A stretch of 64,000 bases of DNA from Pseudomonas laurylsulfativorans (GTDB lineage Bacteria; Pseudomonadota; Gammaproteobacteria; Pseudomonadales; Pseudomonadaceae), in contig NZ_MUJK01000011.1 of NCBI RefSeq assembly GCF_002906155.1, positions 62,001 to 126,000 on the forward strand, read 5' to 3'. Below are positions 33,214 through 41,050 of the stretch, in pieces. The notes below the pieces were generated by a model. The model worked only from the letters and a program-made list of their open reading frames with translations, made no database searches and was not told the origin of the DNA. Each line of letters starts with the position of its first letter. Position 1 is the stretch's first letter. The position numbers and the translations under genes were made by a program.

Positions 33214-34593
33214 TCATGATGAAGATGAGGCCGACTCAGTTTTCCGGGTGAAGCGTGACAGCAGCACACGATCCAGCACCCACACCGCTACCAGAGAAGC
33301 CCCCACCAAGGGGAAGGCCACCGCCAGGGCGAACATGATCACCATGGCGGTTTTCCATTTCGGCAGATCGTGGCGCAGTGGCGGTACACCGAGTTTTCCT
33401 TGTGGGCGACGCTTCCACCAGATCACCACGCCGCTGACGGCACTGAGCAAGATCATCAGGCAGATCAGCAACACGACAATCTGGTTGAACACGCCGAACA
33501 TTTTGCCTTCGTGCAGCATCACGCCGATTTCCGTGGCGCGGGCGACGGTGCCGTAGTGCTCGAAACGTACGTCGGCCAGGACCTTGCCGGTGTACTGATC
33601 GATGTGCAGCGTGGCGTCATTGCGCGGGTCATCGGCGAACACCGAGATGGTGAACACGCCGGTCGCGGATTTCGGCAAAGTGATGCTGTAGCCCGGTTCG
33701 ACCTTGCGTTCGCTGGCGATGTTTTGCACGTCTTGCAAGCGGATAGTCGGCGCTGCCGGGCCGGCGTGCGCAGTGTCGTGGGCCATGTGCTCGGCGTGGT
33801 CACCGGACATTGGCATCGGCGTGTTTTCCATGGCCCATGGCACGGTCTGGCGCGTGGCGCTATTGAGGCTGCGTGCCTCGACGTCGGACTTCGGCACGTC
33901 ATCCCACATCGCGGCTGGGAACACGTTCCACACGCCTGCAAATTTTTCGCCCCAGAACCCGGTCCAGGTCATGCCGCTGAGCAGCATCACCAGCAACAAG
34001 GAGGCGCCCCAGAATCCGGTAACGGCATGCAGGTCACGCCAAAGCACCCGCCCACGACTGCTCAGGCGTGGCCACAGAATGCCGGCAGCCTGACCGCGCG
34101 GCCACCACAGGAAAACCCCGGAAACTACCAGCACCACGCCCCAGCCGGCGGCCAGTTCGATCAGCCGATCGCCAACGGTGCCGATCATCAGCTCGCCGTG
34201 AATCGCCCGTGCGATCGCTTGCAGGTTCTTCTTGGCGTCTTGCTCACCGAGGATGTCGCCGTGGTACGGGTCGACAAAGACGTTCAGCTCGTTGCTGCCA
34301 TTGATCACGACAAACTGGGCGCTGCGGTCGGCATTGACCGGTGGCAGGTACTGTTTGATCGTTGCCTGGGGATACGCATCTTTCACGCGCTTGAGCAGGT
34401 CGTCGGCCGGGATCGTGTGATGACCGGCCGGGACATTGAGCAGGCTGCTGTACATCAGCGAGTCGAGTTGCGGTTTGAATAGGTAGAGGGTACCGGTCAG
34501 GGCCAGCATCACCATGAATGGCGCCACGAACAAGCCGGCATAGAAATGCCAGCGCCAGGCCAGGTTGTAGAAATTCACTTTGGGCTGTTTCAT
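33214..34593 (-). CDS. PepSY-associated membrane protein
   Basis: A 459-residue PepSY_TM-domain protein with about four helices (residues about 12-38, 140-165, 190-215, 375-400, plus a C-terminal helix) and periplasmic PepSY regions. It has a His/Met-rich loop, PMPMSGDHAEHMAHDTAHAG (about 257-276), that could bind copper. The family is linked to TonB-receptor systems as an inner-membrane reductase or metal-handling protein. Start: ATG at 34593 after CGGAG; a GTG one codon earlier is possible. It lies downstream of the oprC-like gene, with a single REP unit in the gap. Confidence 0.85.
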   Translation of the reverse strand: MKQPKVNFYNLAWRWHFYAGLFVAPFMVMLALTGTLYLFKPQLDSLMYSSLLNVPAGHHTIPADDLLKRVKDAYPQATIKQYLPPVNADRSAQFVVINGSNELNVFVDPYHGDILGEQDAKKNLQAIARAIHGELMIGTVGDRLIELAAGWGVVLVVSGVFLWWPRGQAAGILWPRLSSRGRVLWRDLHAVTGFWGASLLLVMLLSGMTWTGFWGEKFAGVWNVFPAAMWDDVPKSDVEARSLNSATRQTVPWAMENTPMPMSGDHAEHMAHDTAHAGPAAPTIRLQDVQNIASERKVEPGYSITLPKSATGVFTISVFADDPRNDATLHIDQYTGKVLADVRFEHYGTVARATEIGVMLHEGKMFGVFNQIVVLLICLMILLSAVSGVVIWWKRRPQGKLGVPPLRHDLPKWKTAMVIMFALAVAFPLVGASLVAVWVLDRVLLSRFTRKTESASSSS

Positions 34594-34653
34594 CACGTGT
34601 GCTCCGCTTGGCTGGATCTTTTAGTTGTTTGTTTTGCGGTTGCTGCGCAACCG

Positions 34654-34677
34654 ATCGCGGGCAAGCCCGCTCCTACA
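34654..34677. repeat. Single REP unit
   Basis: ATCGCGGGCAAGCCCGCTCCTACA, one unpaired REP palindrome in the 106-bp gap between the TonB-receptor gene and the PepSY gene. Confidence 0.8.
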
Positions 34678-34699
34678 GGGGAGCGGACGCCCTCAAGGT

Positions 34700-36817
34700 T
34701 TAGAAGCTCATGTCCACCTTGGTCCAGAGCGTGCGCCCAGGTTCCTTGATGGCTTGCGGGTCATTGGCGGGATAGCCGAAACCGGCGTTGCCGGCCAGGT
34801 TCAAGTGCTCGGCGTAAGCCTTGCCGAACAGGTTGTCGAGGCCGCTACTGACCTTCCAGTTGCTGTTGATCCGATAGGCACCGTTGAGGGAGAACACGCC
34901 GAAGCCCGGTGTCTTGTCGAAGTCCTTGCCGACCACATTGCCCTTGTTCTGGTCGATGCGGTTTTGCGCGGCGACCACTCTCCACAGTGCGCCGGCGCTC
35001 CAGTTGTCTTCGCTGTAGGTCAGGCCGAAACGGGCATCCAGCGGCGGCATTTGCGGCAATGCACTGCCATCGCTGCTGTTCTTGCCCCAGGCGTAGGCCA
35101 GGGTCGCGTCGGCTTTCCAGTTGTCGGTGAAGTTGTAGGCGGCGCCCAGTTCGCCGCCCATGATTCGCGCGTCGATGTTTTCGGCTTGCGAGGTCGTACC
35201 CATCATTGTCGGGGTGTAGTTGAACAGGATGTAATCGCGCACCTGTCCGACGTAAGCCGAGGCCCAGGCTTCGAGGTCTTCGGTCTTGTATTGCAGGCCG
35301 AAATCGAGCTGGGTGGTTTTTTCCGGCTTGATTGAGTCGAAGGCATTCACTGAACCGGCAGGGCCGGAGTCAGGTGAAAACAGCTCCCAGTAATCCGGGA
35401 ACCGTTGGCTGTGACCGAGGCCGGCATACAGCGTGGTCGGGCTGTCGGCCAGGTCGTGCTCGTAGCGGATGAAACCGCTCGGCAGGGTATCGGCGCGGGT
35501 GTCGTCGGCTGTCGGGTTCGGTCGGGTCATCATGCCCGAGCCGGTGGTCTGCCGATAATCCTTGGCCGAGGCGCGGTCCAGGCGTGCGCCGCTGATCAGG
35601 CGGTCACGGTCGGCGGCGTACCAGGTCAGTTCGCCGAACACACCGTAGTTATGGAAGTCGGCATCCTTGGTGTACGGCAGCTCCTTGTAGGTGTCGACGC
35701 CCATGGCGCTGCGCTCGCGATGCTCGTTGGTCTGCGCGTCGATGCCGCTGACCAGCTGCACATCGGCCCAGCGCCAGGTGGCCTTGATTCGTGCGCCGAG
35801 GGTCCGGCGGTCGACGTTGGAGGCCATGGGGCCGGCCATCATGCCGGTGCCGGACGGCGTGCGCAGGGTGTAGTTGTCCATCACGTGGTCGGCGTAGTTG
35901 TAGTAGACCTGCGCTTCGACCTTATCCAGTACCTCGCCGATGTTGGACTGCTCGAAACGCAAGCCGAGGCTTTCGCGCAGGAATTGCGCACCATCCATGC
36001 CGCGCCCGGCGTAGCGGGCTTCACCGTCGCCACGGCCGGCGGTCAGTTCCACCAAGGTGTCGGCGTTGGGCGTCCAGCCTAGCGCCACATCACCGTTCCA
36101 TTTTTCATAGCGCGATGCCACGGTGTCGTTGTTGCCGTCCTGGTAGTCGTCGGAGTGCGCGGTGTTGCCGATGACCCGGATGTAACCCGACTCACCGCCG
36201 GCTGCGGCGTCCACCAGTTTGTCAAAACGGCCGTAGGAGCCGGCCAGCACGCTGGCGTTGACCCGTGTGCCGAGTTCACCGAAGTGCTCCGGCTCGCGCT
36301 CGAACAGGATGGTACCGGCCGAAGAGCCAGGCCCCCACAACACGGTTTGCGGGCCTTTGATCACGGTGAGCTTGTCGTAGGTTTCCGGTGAGATGTAGGA
36401 CGTCGGAGCGTCCATCCGGCCCGGGCAGGCACCGAGCATCATGCTGCCGTTGGTGAGAATGTTCAGCCGCGAGCCGAACATGCCGCGCAGCACCGGGTCG
36501 CCGTTGGTGCCGCCATTGCGCACCATGGCAAAGCCGGGGATGGTCTTCAGGTAATCGGCGCCGTCACTGGCCGGTACCGGTTGGCGCGGGTCTTTGGGGT
36601 TGGTGACGATGGTCAAGGGCGAACTGGGCGCAACGGCGGTAATCACCGTCGGGCTCAGTTCTTCACTGTGACCGGCATGGTCATCGGCGAGCGCAGAGGG
36701 CGCCAGCAAAGCACCGCACAGGATCGCGGTGGCGTGCCTGAAACGAACGCCGGATTCGTTCAGGGCATAAGAGGCTTGGGCAGGGCTCAAGCACGGGACA
36801 GCAGAAAACCTGGGCAT
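34700..36817 (-). CDS. oprC: TonB-dependent copper receptor, OprC-like
   Basis: A 705-residue outer-membrane TonB-dependent receptor: signal region to about residue 45 (ALLAPSALA-DD), plug domain with DYLKTIPGFAMVRNGGTNGDPVLRGMFGSRLNIL (about 85-118), and a 22-strand barrel ending in aromatic Phe. It resembles P. aeruginosa OprC, a copper receptor, including Met-rich stretches and the GACPGRMDAPTSYISPETYD segment of the plug. The ATG at 36817 follows GGAA; an ATG at 36829 is an alternative. It lies among copper-handling genes (PepSY, DUF2946, PCu(A)C). Confidence 0.9.
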   Translation of the reverse strand: MPRFSAVPCLSPAQASYALNESGVRFRHATAILCGALLAPSALADDHAGHSEELSPTVITAVAPSSPLTIVTNPKDPRQPVPASDGADYLKTIPGFAMVRNGGTNGDPVLRGMFGSRLNILTNGSMMLGACPGRMDAPTSYISPETYDKLTVIKGPQTVLWGPGSSAGTILFEREPEHFGELGTRVNASVLAGSYGRFDKLVDAAAGGESGYIRVIGNTAHSDDYQDGNNDTVASRYEKWNGDVALGWTPNADTLVELTAGRGDGEARYAGRGMDGAQFLRESLGLRFEQSNIGEVLDKVEAQVYYNYADHVMDNYTLRTPSGTGMMAGPMASNVDRRTLGARIKATWRWADVQLVSGIDAQTNEHRERSAMGVDTYKELPYTKDADFHNYGVFGELTWYAADRDRLISGARLDRASAKDYRQTTGSGMMTRPNPTADDTRADTLPSGFIRYEHDLADSPTTLYAGLGHSQRFPDYWELFSPDSGPAGSVNAFDSIKPEKTTQLDFGLQYKTEDLEAWASAYVGQVRDYILFNYTPTMMGTTSQAENIDARIMGGELGAAYNFTDNWKADATLAYAWGKNSSDGSALPQMPPLDARFGLTYSEDNWSAGALWRVVAAQNRIDQNKGNVVGKDFDKTPGFGVFSLNGAYRINSNWKVSSGLDNLFGKAYAEHLNLAGNAGFGYPANDPQAIKEPGRTLWTKVDMSF

Positions 36818-36872
36818 GACAATTTCCATCGAACAGTCGTAAACGACACGGCCGGCAGCCTGACGCTGTCCC

Positions 36873-36962
36873 TGTGGGAGCGGGCTTGCTCGCGAAAACG
36901 GTGTGCCAGGCGACATCAATGTTGGCTGACACTTCCTCTTCGCGAGCAGGCTCGCTCCCACA
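36873..36962. repeat. REP inverted pair upstream of the oprC-like gene
   Basis: TGTGGGAGCGGGCTTGCTCGCGAA and an inverted TTCGCGAGCAGGCTCGCTCCCACA 42 bp apart, in the 192-bp gap between the DUF2946 gene and the oprC-like gene. Confidence 0.85.
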
Positions 36963-37009
36963 GGTTGCTTTGGCTGTCTTGCGGGCCGTGTGAAATCAGC
37001 AGTGAGTGT

Positions 37010-37453
37010 TTACGCGGCGACGGGTGGGGCGCGGGTGCGGGCGCCGGGGAAGAAAGTCTGCCGGGCGTGGCCCTGGCGGGCAGAGGGTGTGGTGAAGGTG
37101 TTGACGGGGGGGATAACGAAGTTGGCGAAAGACACGCCACCGGTCAGCGCCGGGCAATTGAACAGCAGGCTGCAATAGCCGCATTTTTCCCACAGCACAT
37201 GGTGCCCCGGGGCTGGCGGGCAATGCTCGGCAGTGGCTTGAGTGCCATGGTCGGCATGCTCCATCGCCGACATGTCCATGCTCATACCCACAGGCATGGT
37301 CATCGACATGGCGCGCGAATCCATCGGCATCGACTGAGAAATCAGCGGGCCGATAAAGATCATCAGCATGGCGAACAGGCTGATCCAGCTGCCGCGCGTC
37401 AGGCTCAAAGCCTGATTGCGTGACCTGGATGACCTGGCGCTAAGCGGGCGCAT
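37010..37453 (-). CDS. DUF2946 protein with Met/His-rich segment
   Basis: A 147-residue protein with one N-terminal hydrophobic segment (ISLFAMLMIFIGPLI, residues about 24-38), then a Met-rich stretch (SMPMDSRAMSMTMPVGMSMDMSAM, about 41-64), His residues, and a CxxC (KCGYC) typical of DUF2946. DUF2946 proteins cluster with copper genes; MxM and MxxM motifs bind Cu(I). It starts 21 bp after the PCu(A)C gene. Exact role unknown. Confidence 0.78.
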   Translation of the reverse strand: MRPLSARSSRSRNQALSLTRGSWISLFAMLMIFIGPLISQSMPMDSRAMSMTMPVGMSMDMSAMEHADHGTQATAEHCPPAPGHHVLWEKCGYCSLLFNCPALTGGVSFANFVIPPVNTFTTPSARQGHARQTFFPGARTRAPPVAA

Positions 37454-37474
37454 GGGCGTTTTCAGCTCAGGCGA

Positions 37475-37954
37475 TTACGGATTGTGCACGTGCGTTTGCA
37501 TGCTGTCCGGCGCCTGCTTCTGCACCGCGACTTCGACCGTCACATCACCGGCCTTCTCGAAGTGCAGCGTCATGGGGAAGCGCTTGCCATCAACCAGCAG
37601 GCTGCGGTCTTTCAGGCCCAGCAACATCACGTGATAGGCCATCGGTGCGAACGTGACCTCGCCACCGGCTGGCACTTCCACGCTCGGTACGTGCTGCATT
37701 TTCATCACGTCGCCTTGCATCAGGTGCTCATGCAATTGCGCCTCGCCCGCAATCGGTGTGTCAACGCTGAGCAGGCGGTCGGCGGTCTTGCCTTCATTGT
37801 CGATCACAAAATACGCCGCAACGGTGGGCGCATTGGGTGGCAACTCCTGGGACCACGGATGAGCGATTTCCAATGCGCCGACCTTGTATTCGTGGGCATT
37901 GGCAAAGCAGGCAGGCAGCAGCAACGCAGCCAGAACGATGAGTTTGTTCAACAT
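37475..37954 (-). CDS. PCu(A)C-type periplasmic copper chaperone
   Basis: A 159-residue protein with a signal peptide (residues 1 to about 20, FANA-HE) and the PCu(A)C copper site: LHEHLMQGDVMKM with the conserved His and Met, then YHVMLLGL providing HxM. Such proteins bind Cu(I) in the periplasm and can deliver it to cytochrome oxidase CuA. It sits between two DUF2946 genes in the copper cluster. Confidence 0.93.
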   Translation of the reverse strand: MLNKLIVLAALLLPACFANAHEYKVGALEIAHPWSQELPPNAPTVAAYFVIDNEGKTADRLLSVDTPIAGEAQLHEHLMQGDVMKMQHVPSVEVPAGGEVTFAPMAYHVMLLGLKDRSLLVDGKRFPMTLHFEKAGDVTVEVAVQKQAPDSMQTHVHNP

Positions 37955-38001
37955 GGCAGTTCTCCGGAACGATTTAAACGCAGGTCAATTGCGAGAAAAA
38001 A

Positions 38002-38400
38002 TCACACCAGAGGGGATGCGCGGGGGTTGAGACTCGGCCATTGCTGGCGCGGTGACGGGCTTTGGAGAGCGGTCGCAGGCAGGCTTCGGTTGGACTCGAA
38101 GTGCGCGAAATACAGCTGTGGCGTATGCCCCGGCAACGCCACCAATGGCGCAGAACCCGAGCAGCACCAGCAATGCTGCATGTTGGAGTGTTCGTCGTTT
38201 TGCGGGGCTTTGTGTTCAAGGTCGCCGATGGAAATCGCCACCATCCGGGTGCCGCTGGAGCTGCAGAAGCTGCCCCACAACAATTGTTCGGCGGATGACT
38301 TCGCCGTTTGCGCCATCGCTCCTGACATCGGCATGGCGAGCAGGTTGAACAGCACTGCGAAGCAGGCTATCCAGGCAATTGCGAGCCGTTGTCGGGACAT
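38002..38400 (-). CDS. DUF2946 protein
   Basis: A 132-residue DUF2946 protein with a hydrophobic N-terminus (IAWIACFAVLFNLLAMPMSGAMA, residues about 7-29) and a Cys/His cluster NMQHCWCCSG (about 73-82) that could bind metal. First gene of the copper-related operon reading DUF2946, PCu(A)C, DUF2946, oprC-like, PepSY. A promoter with an overlapping palindrome lies upstream. Confidence 0.75.
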   Translation of the reverse strand: MSRQRLAIAWIACFAVLFNLLAMPMSGAMAQTAKSSAEQLLWGSFCSSSGTRMVAISIGDLEHKAPQNDEHSNMQHCWCCSGSAPLVALPGHTPQLYFAHFESNRSLPATALQSPSPRQQWPSLNPRASPLV

Positions 38401-38424
38401 GGGACAAAATCCGTTTGGTTGAGC

Positions 38425-38452
38425 GATCAGGCGCGGGCTATTTAGCCTGATC
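38425..38452. promoter_or_regulatory. Palindrome overlapping a candidate promoter for the copper operon
   Basis: GATCAGGC (38425-38432) and GCCTGATC (38445-38452) are perfect inverted 8-mers. The central TAAATA (minus strand, 38444-38439) fits a -10 with AGTAAA/TTTACT (38468-38463) as -35 at 18 bp. A repressor bound here would block the promoter 40 bp upstream of the DUF2946 ATG. It could instead be a hairpin after the antitoxin gene. Confidence 0.4.
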
Positions 38453-38510
38453 AGGGCCGATAAGTAAAAAGACCGCGTGCGGTGTGGTGTCGCAGCAAAA
38501 AGACATTAGC

Positions 38511-38834
38511 TCAGTGCGCACGTACCGCATGTACTTGTATTTCTACTCCAAGCGTAGCGCGAATTACGGCGAATATTGCAGCCAGATTGTCCATGCTTGG
38601 GTTGCCTTTGGCGGACAACATTCGATGGAGGCTTTTGCTTGGCTTTGCCGTTTCCTTTGCCAGTTCTTCAAAGCCCACGGTGGCGTTGATGAGGTCGCGC
38701 AGGATGATCCGGGCCATTTCGGGTTCGCCGTTAAGAAACAGAGTAGCAGCCTCATCCAATAGTGCCTGGGCGAACTCGGGATCACGTTGGGCACGCTCGG
38801 CAATGGTGTGTTTGTAGCTTCGGGTGAGCGCCAT
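38511..38834 (-). CDS. Type II antitoxin, HigA/addiction-module antidote-like
   Basis: A 107-residue antitoxin with a C-terminal helix-turn-helix (FEELAKETAKPSKSLHRMLSAKGNPSMDNLAAIFAVI, residues about 55-91) as in the addiction-module antidote family. It begins 4 bp after the toxin stop, giving the toxin-first order seen in higBA-like modules. It probably represses its own operon. Confidence 0.82.
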   Translation of the reverse strand: MALTRSYKHTIAERAQRDPEFAQALLDEAATLFLNGEPEMARIILRDLINATVGFEELAKETAKPSKSLHRMLSAKGNPSMDNLAAIFAVIRATLGVEIQVHAVRAH

Positions 38835-38838
38835 GGCG

Positions 38839-39174
38839 TTATCTCCGGGGTCGTTCAGTCTTTTTTCGGGATCGAAACTCGGCTATTAGTGCTTTCGCCT
38901 GTTTGATGTCAGTTTTTTGTGTGGACTTGTCACCGCCACCAAAAAGGATGATCAGGTGTTTCCCCTCTTGAACGAGATAGACTCTATATCCCGGGCCCCA
39001 ATTTATCCGGTACTCGCCTAGCCCGTCGAACCACTTGATGTTTGATGTGTTTCCTAACTCGAGGCGCAGCAGCGCGGTGGATACCTTAAGCGCTGCCTGC
39101 GCATTCAAGTTGGAAAACCAGCGACCAAAGGGGCTGGTTTCGTTGTCCTGTACGTATTCTTCGAGTGTGATCAC
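38839..39174 (-). CDS. Type II toxin, RelE/HigB-like addiction-module killer protein
   Basis: A 111-residue RelE/ParE-superfamily toxin: WFDGLGEYRINWGPGYRVYLVQEGKHLIILFGGGDKSTQKTDIKQA (residues about 48-93) is characteristic of the addiction-module killer group that acts as an mRNA interferase. The start is a GTG at 39174 with AGGG about 6 bp upstream; the frame also has an upstream TTG at 39195. It forms an operon with the antitoxin 4 bp downstream. Confidence 0.82.
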   Translation of the reverse strand: MITLEEYVQDNETSPFGRWFSNLNAQAALKVSTALLRLELGNTSNIKWFDGLGEYRINWGPGYRVYLVQEGKHLIILFGGGDKSTQKTDIKQAKALIAEFRSRKKTERPRR

Positions 39175-39188
39175 AGGCGGCCCTGATG

Positions 39189-39204
39189 GTAACAAATAGG
39201 TTAC
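39189..39204. promoter_or_regulatory. Putative autoregulatory operator of the toxin-antitoxin operon
   Basis: GTAAC-AAATAG-GTTAC, an inverted repeat 15 bp upstream of the toxin GTG, inside the AT-rich 56-bp gap to cobK. Such palindromes are usual binding sites of the antitoxin. Confidence 0.4.
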
Positions 39205-39230
39205 TTATCATGCAAGCCAATGATCCTGAC

Positions 39231-39956
39231 CTAATGAGCGAAGACCGACAACGCGCCAAGTGTTTCCTCAGGCGTCAGGAACTCCCGATCAACCCCAGGC
39301 AACGTCGGCCGCTTCAAGATGATCACCGGCACACCACGCTCACGCGCCACTTCCAGCTTCGGCTCGGTCGCTGTGCTGCCGCTGTTCTTGCTGATCAGCA
39401 CGTCGATATTTCGCCGCTCGAACAACTCACGTTCATCATCGATCAGGAAGGGGCCCCGTGCGCCGATCACCTCGCAGCGTTCGTTGCCCGGATACACGTC
39501 CAGTGCGCGCAGGGTCCAGAATTGCTCCGCAGGAATTTCATCCAGGTGTTGCAGGGGCTCGCGACCGAGGGTGAGCAGCGGTCGGCGGAAGGGCTTCAGG
39601 GCTTCGATCAGTTCGGCCCAATCGGCGACTTCCCGCCAGTCATCACCCGCCTGGGCTTGCCAGGCCGGACGCCGTAGTGCCCAGCAGGGAATGCCGCTCA
39701 AGTGCGCGGCAACCGCAGCGTTCCGGCTGATTTGGGCGGCGTAGGGGTGAGTGGCGTCGAGCAGCAGCTCGATCCCTTCATCGCGAATGAATTGCGCCAG
39801 ACCCTCGGCACCGCCGTAGCCGCCGACACGAACCTGGCATTGCAGATCGGTCGGCACCCGACCGACCCCGGCCAGGCTGTAGATATGCTGCGGTCCCAGC
39901 GTGCGGGCAATGACCATGGCTTCGGTCACGCCGCCGAGCAACAGGATGCGATTCAT
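39231..39956 (-). CDS. cobK: Precorrin-6A reductase
   Basis: A 241-residue CobK/CbiJ enzyme reducing precorrin-6A to precorrin-6B with NADPH in cobalamin synthesis. Marks are RILLLGGVTEAMVIARTL (nucleotide loop) and LLLDATHPYAAQIS. The ATG at 39956 overlaps the cbiD stop; the upstream open frame is not part of the protein. Last gene of the minus-strand arm cobL-cbiD-cobK. Confidence 0.94.
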   Translation of the reverse strand: MNRILLLGGVTEAMVIARTLGPQHIYSLAGVGRVPTDLQCQVRVGGYGGAEGLAQFIRDEGIELLLDATHPYAAQISRNAAVAAHLSGIPCWALRRPAWQAQAGDDWREVADWAELIEALKPFRRPLLTLGREPLQHLDEIPAEQFWTLRALDVYPGNERCEVIGARGPFLIDDERELFERRNIDVLISKNSGSTATEPKLEVARERGVPVIILKRPTLPGVDREFLTPEETLGALSVFAH

Positions 39957-41050
39957 TGAAAGGCTCCCGCATGGCCAACGATCCCGCCCTGGCGATCGAT
40001 GGCAAAGACTTCCACCTGAACCTGCGCCGGCACCACGCTGCGGGCAAAATCCAGGGCGTGCTGACAGACCGCATCTCCCAGGGCTACCCCGGCTGCGGCG
40101 GCCATGGCCAATGCCTGCTGGCTGGTGTTGGCCGCGCGTATGTCCTGCTGCAACATCGTATCGGCGCCGACCTGCGCTGCCCATAGCGCCAGTTGCGGCA
40201 GATCAATACTCGAATGGCGACTGTGCAGATCCATATGCCCGGCCGCCAGTTTGCTGATCTTGCCGAAACCACCGCACAGGCTGAGTTTATCCACCGGTAC
40301 TTTGCGCAGGTGCTTGAGCACGGCGCCGACGAAGTCGCCCATTTCGATCAGAGCAATTTCCGGCAGGTTGTAGACCCGACGCATGGTGTCTTCGCTGGCG
40401 TTGCCGGTGCACGCGGCGATGTGCAGATAACCGTTGGTTTTCGCCACGTCGATGCCCTGGTGGATCGAGGCAATGTAGGCTGCGCAGGAAAACGGCCGGA
40501 CGATGCCGCTGGTGCCAAGGATCGACAGGCCACCAAGAATGCCCAGGCGCGGGTTCATGGTCTTCAGTGCCAGTGCCTCGCCGTCCTCGACATTGACCGT
40601 GACGTCGAAGCCACCGCTGTAGCCGAGTTCGTCGGCCAGTCGGGCCAAGTGTTCGCTGATCATTTTGCGTGGCACCGGGTTGATTGCGGGCTCGCCGACA
40701 CCCAGCACCAGCCCGGGCCGGGTCACGGTGCCGACGCCGCGACCGGCATGGAAGCGAGTCCCTGGCTCGGTGCTCAGGCGCACCTGGGAGTAGAGCAGGG
40801 CGCCGTGGGTCACATCGGGATCGTCACCGGCGTCCTTGAGGGTTCCCGCTTCGGCTCCGTCACCGATGAGGCGACAGAATTCCAGGCGCATCTGCACCTG
40901 CTTGCCTTTGGGCAGCACGATTTCCACTGCATCGGCCGATGTGCCATCCAGCAGCAGACGTGCGGCGGCGAGGCTGGTAGCCGTGGCGCAGCTTCCGGTG
41001 GTCAGGCCACTGCGAAGGGGGGCGGGTTGTTCGGCGGTTTCATCACGCAT
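39953..41050 (-). CDS. cbiD: Cobalt-precorrin-5B (C1)-methyltransferase
   Basis: A 365-residue CbiD protein; SGLTTGSCATATSLAAARLLL (residues about 14-34) and NPRLGILGGLSILGTSGIVRPFS are diagnostic. CbiD methylates C1 and releases the acetaldehyde-related fragment in the anaerobic route; in pseudomonads it accompanies CobG of the oxygen-dependent route and takes the place of CobF. Overlaps cobL by 8 bp and cobK by 4 bp. Confidence 0.95.
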   Translation of the reverse strand: MRDETAEQPAPLRSGLTTGSCATATSLAAARLLLDGTSADAVEIVLPKGKQVQMRLEFCRLIGDGAEAGTLKDAGDDPDVTHGALLYSQVRLSTEPGTRFHAGRGVGTVTRPGLVLGVGEPAINPVPRKMISEHLARLADELGYSGGFDVTVNVEDGEALALKTMNPRLGILGGLSILGTSGIVRPFSCAAYIASIHQGIDVAKTNGYLHIAACTGNASEDTMRRVYNLPEIALIEMGDFVGAVLKHLRKVPVDKLSLCGGFGKISKLAAGHMDLHSRHSSIDLPQLALWAAQVGADTMLQQDIRAANTSQQALAMAAAAGVALGDAVCQHALDFARSVVPAQVQVEVFAIDRQGGIVGHAGAFQ

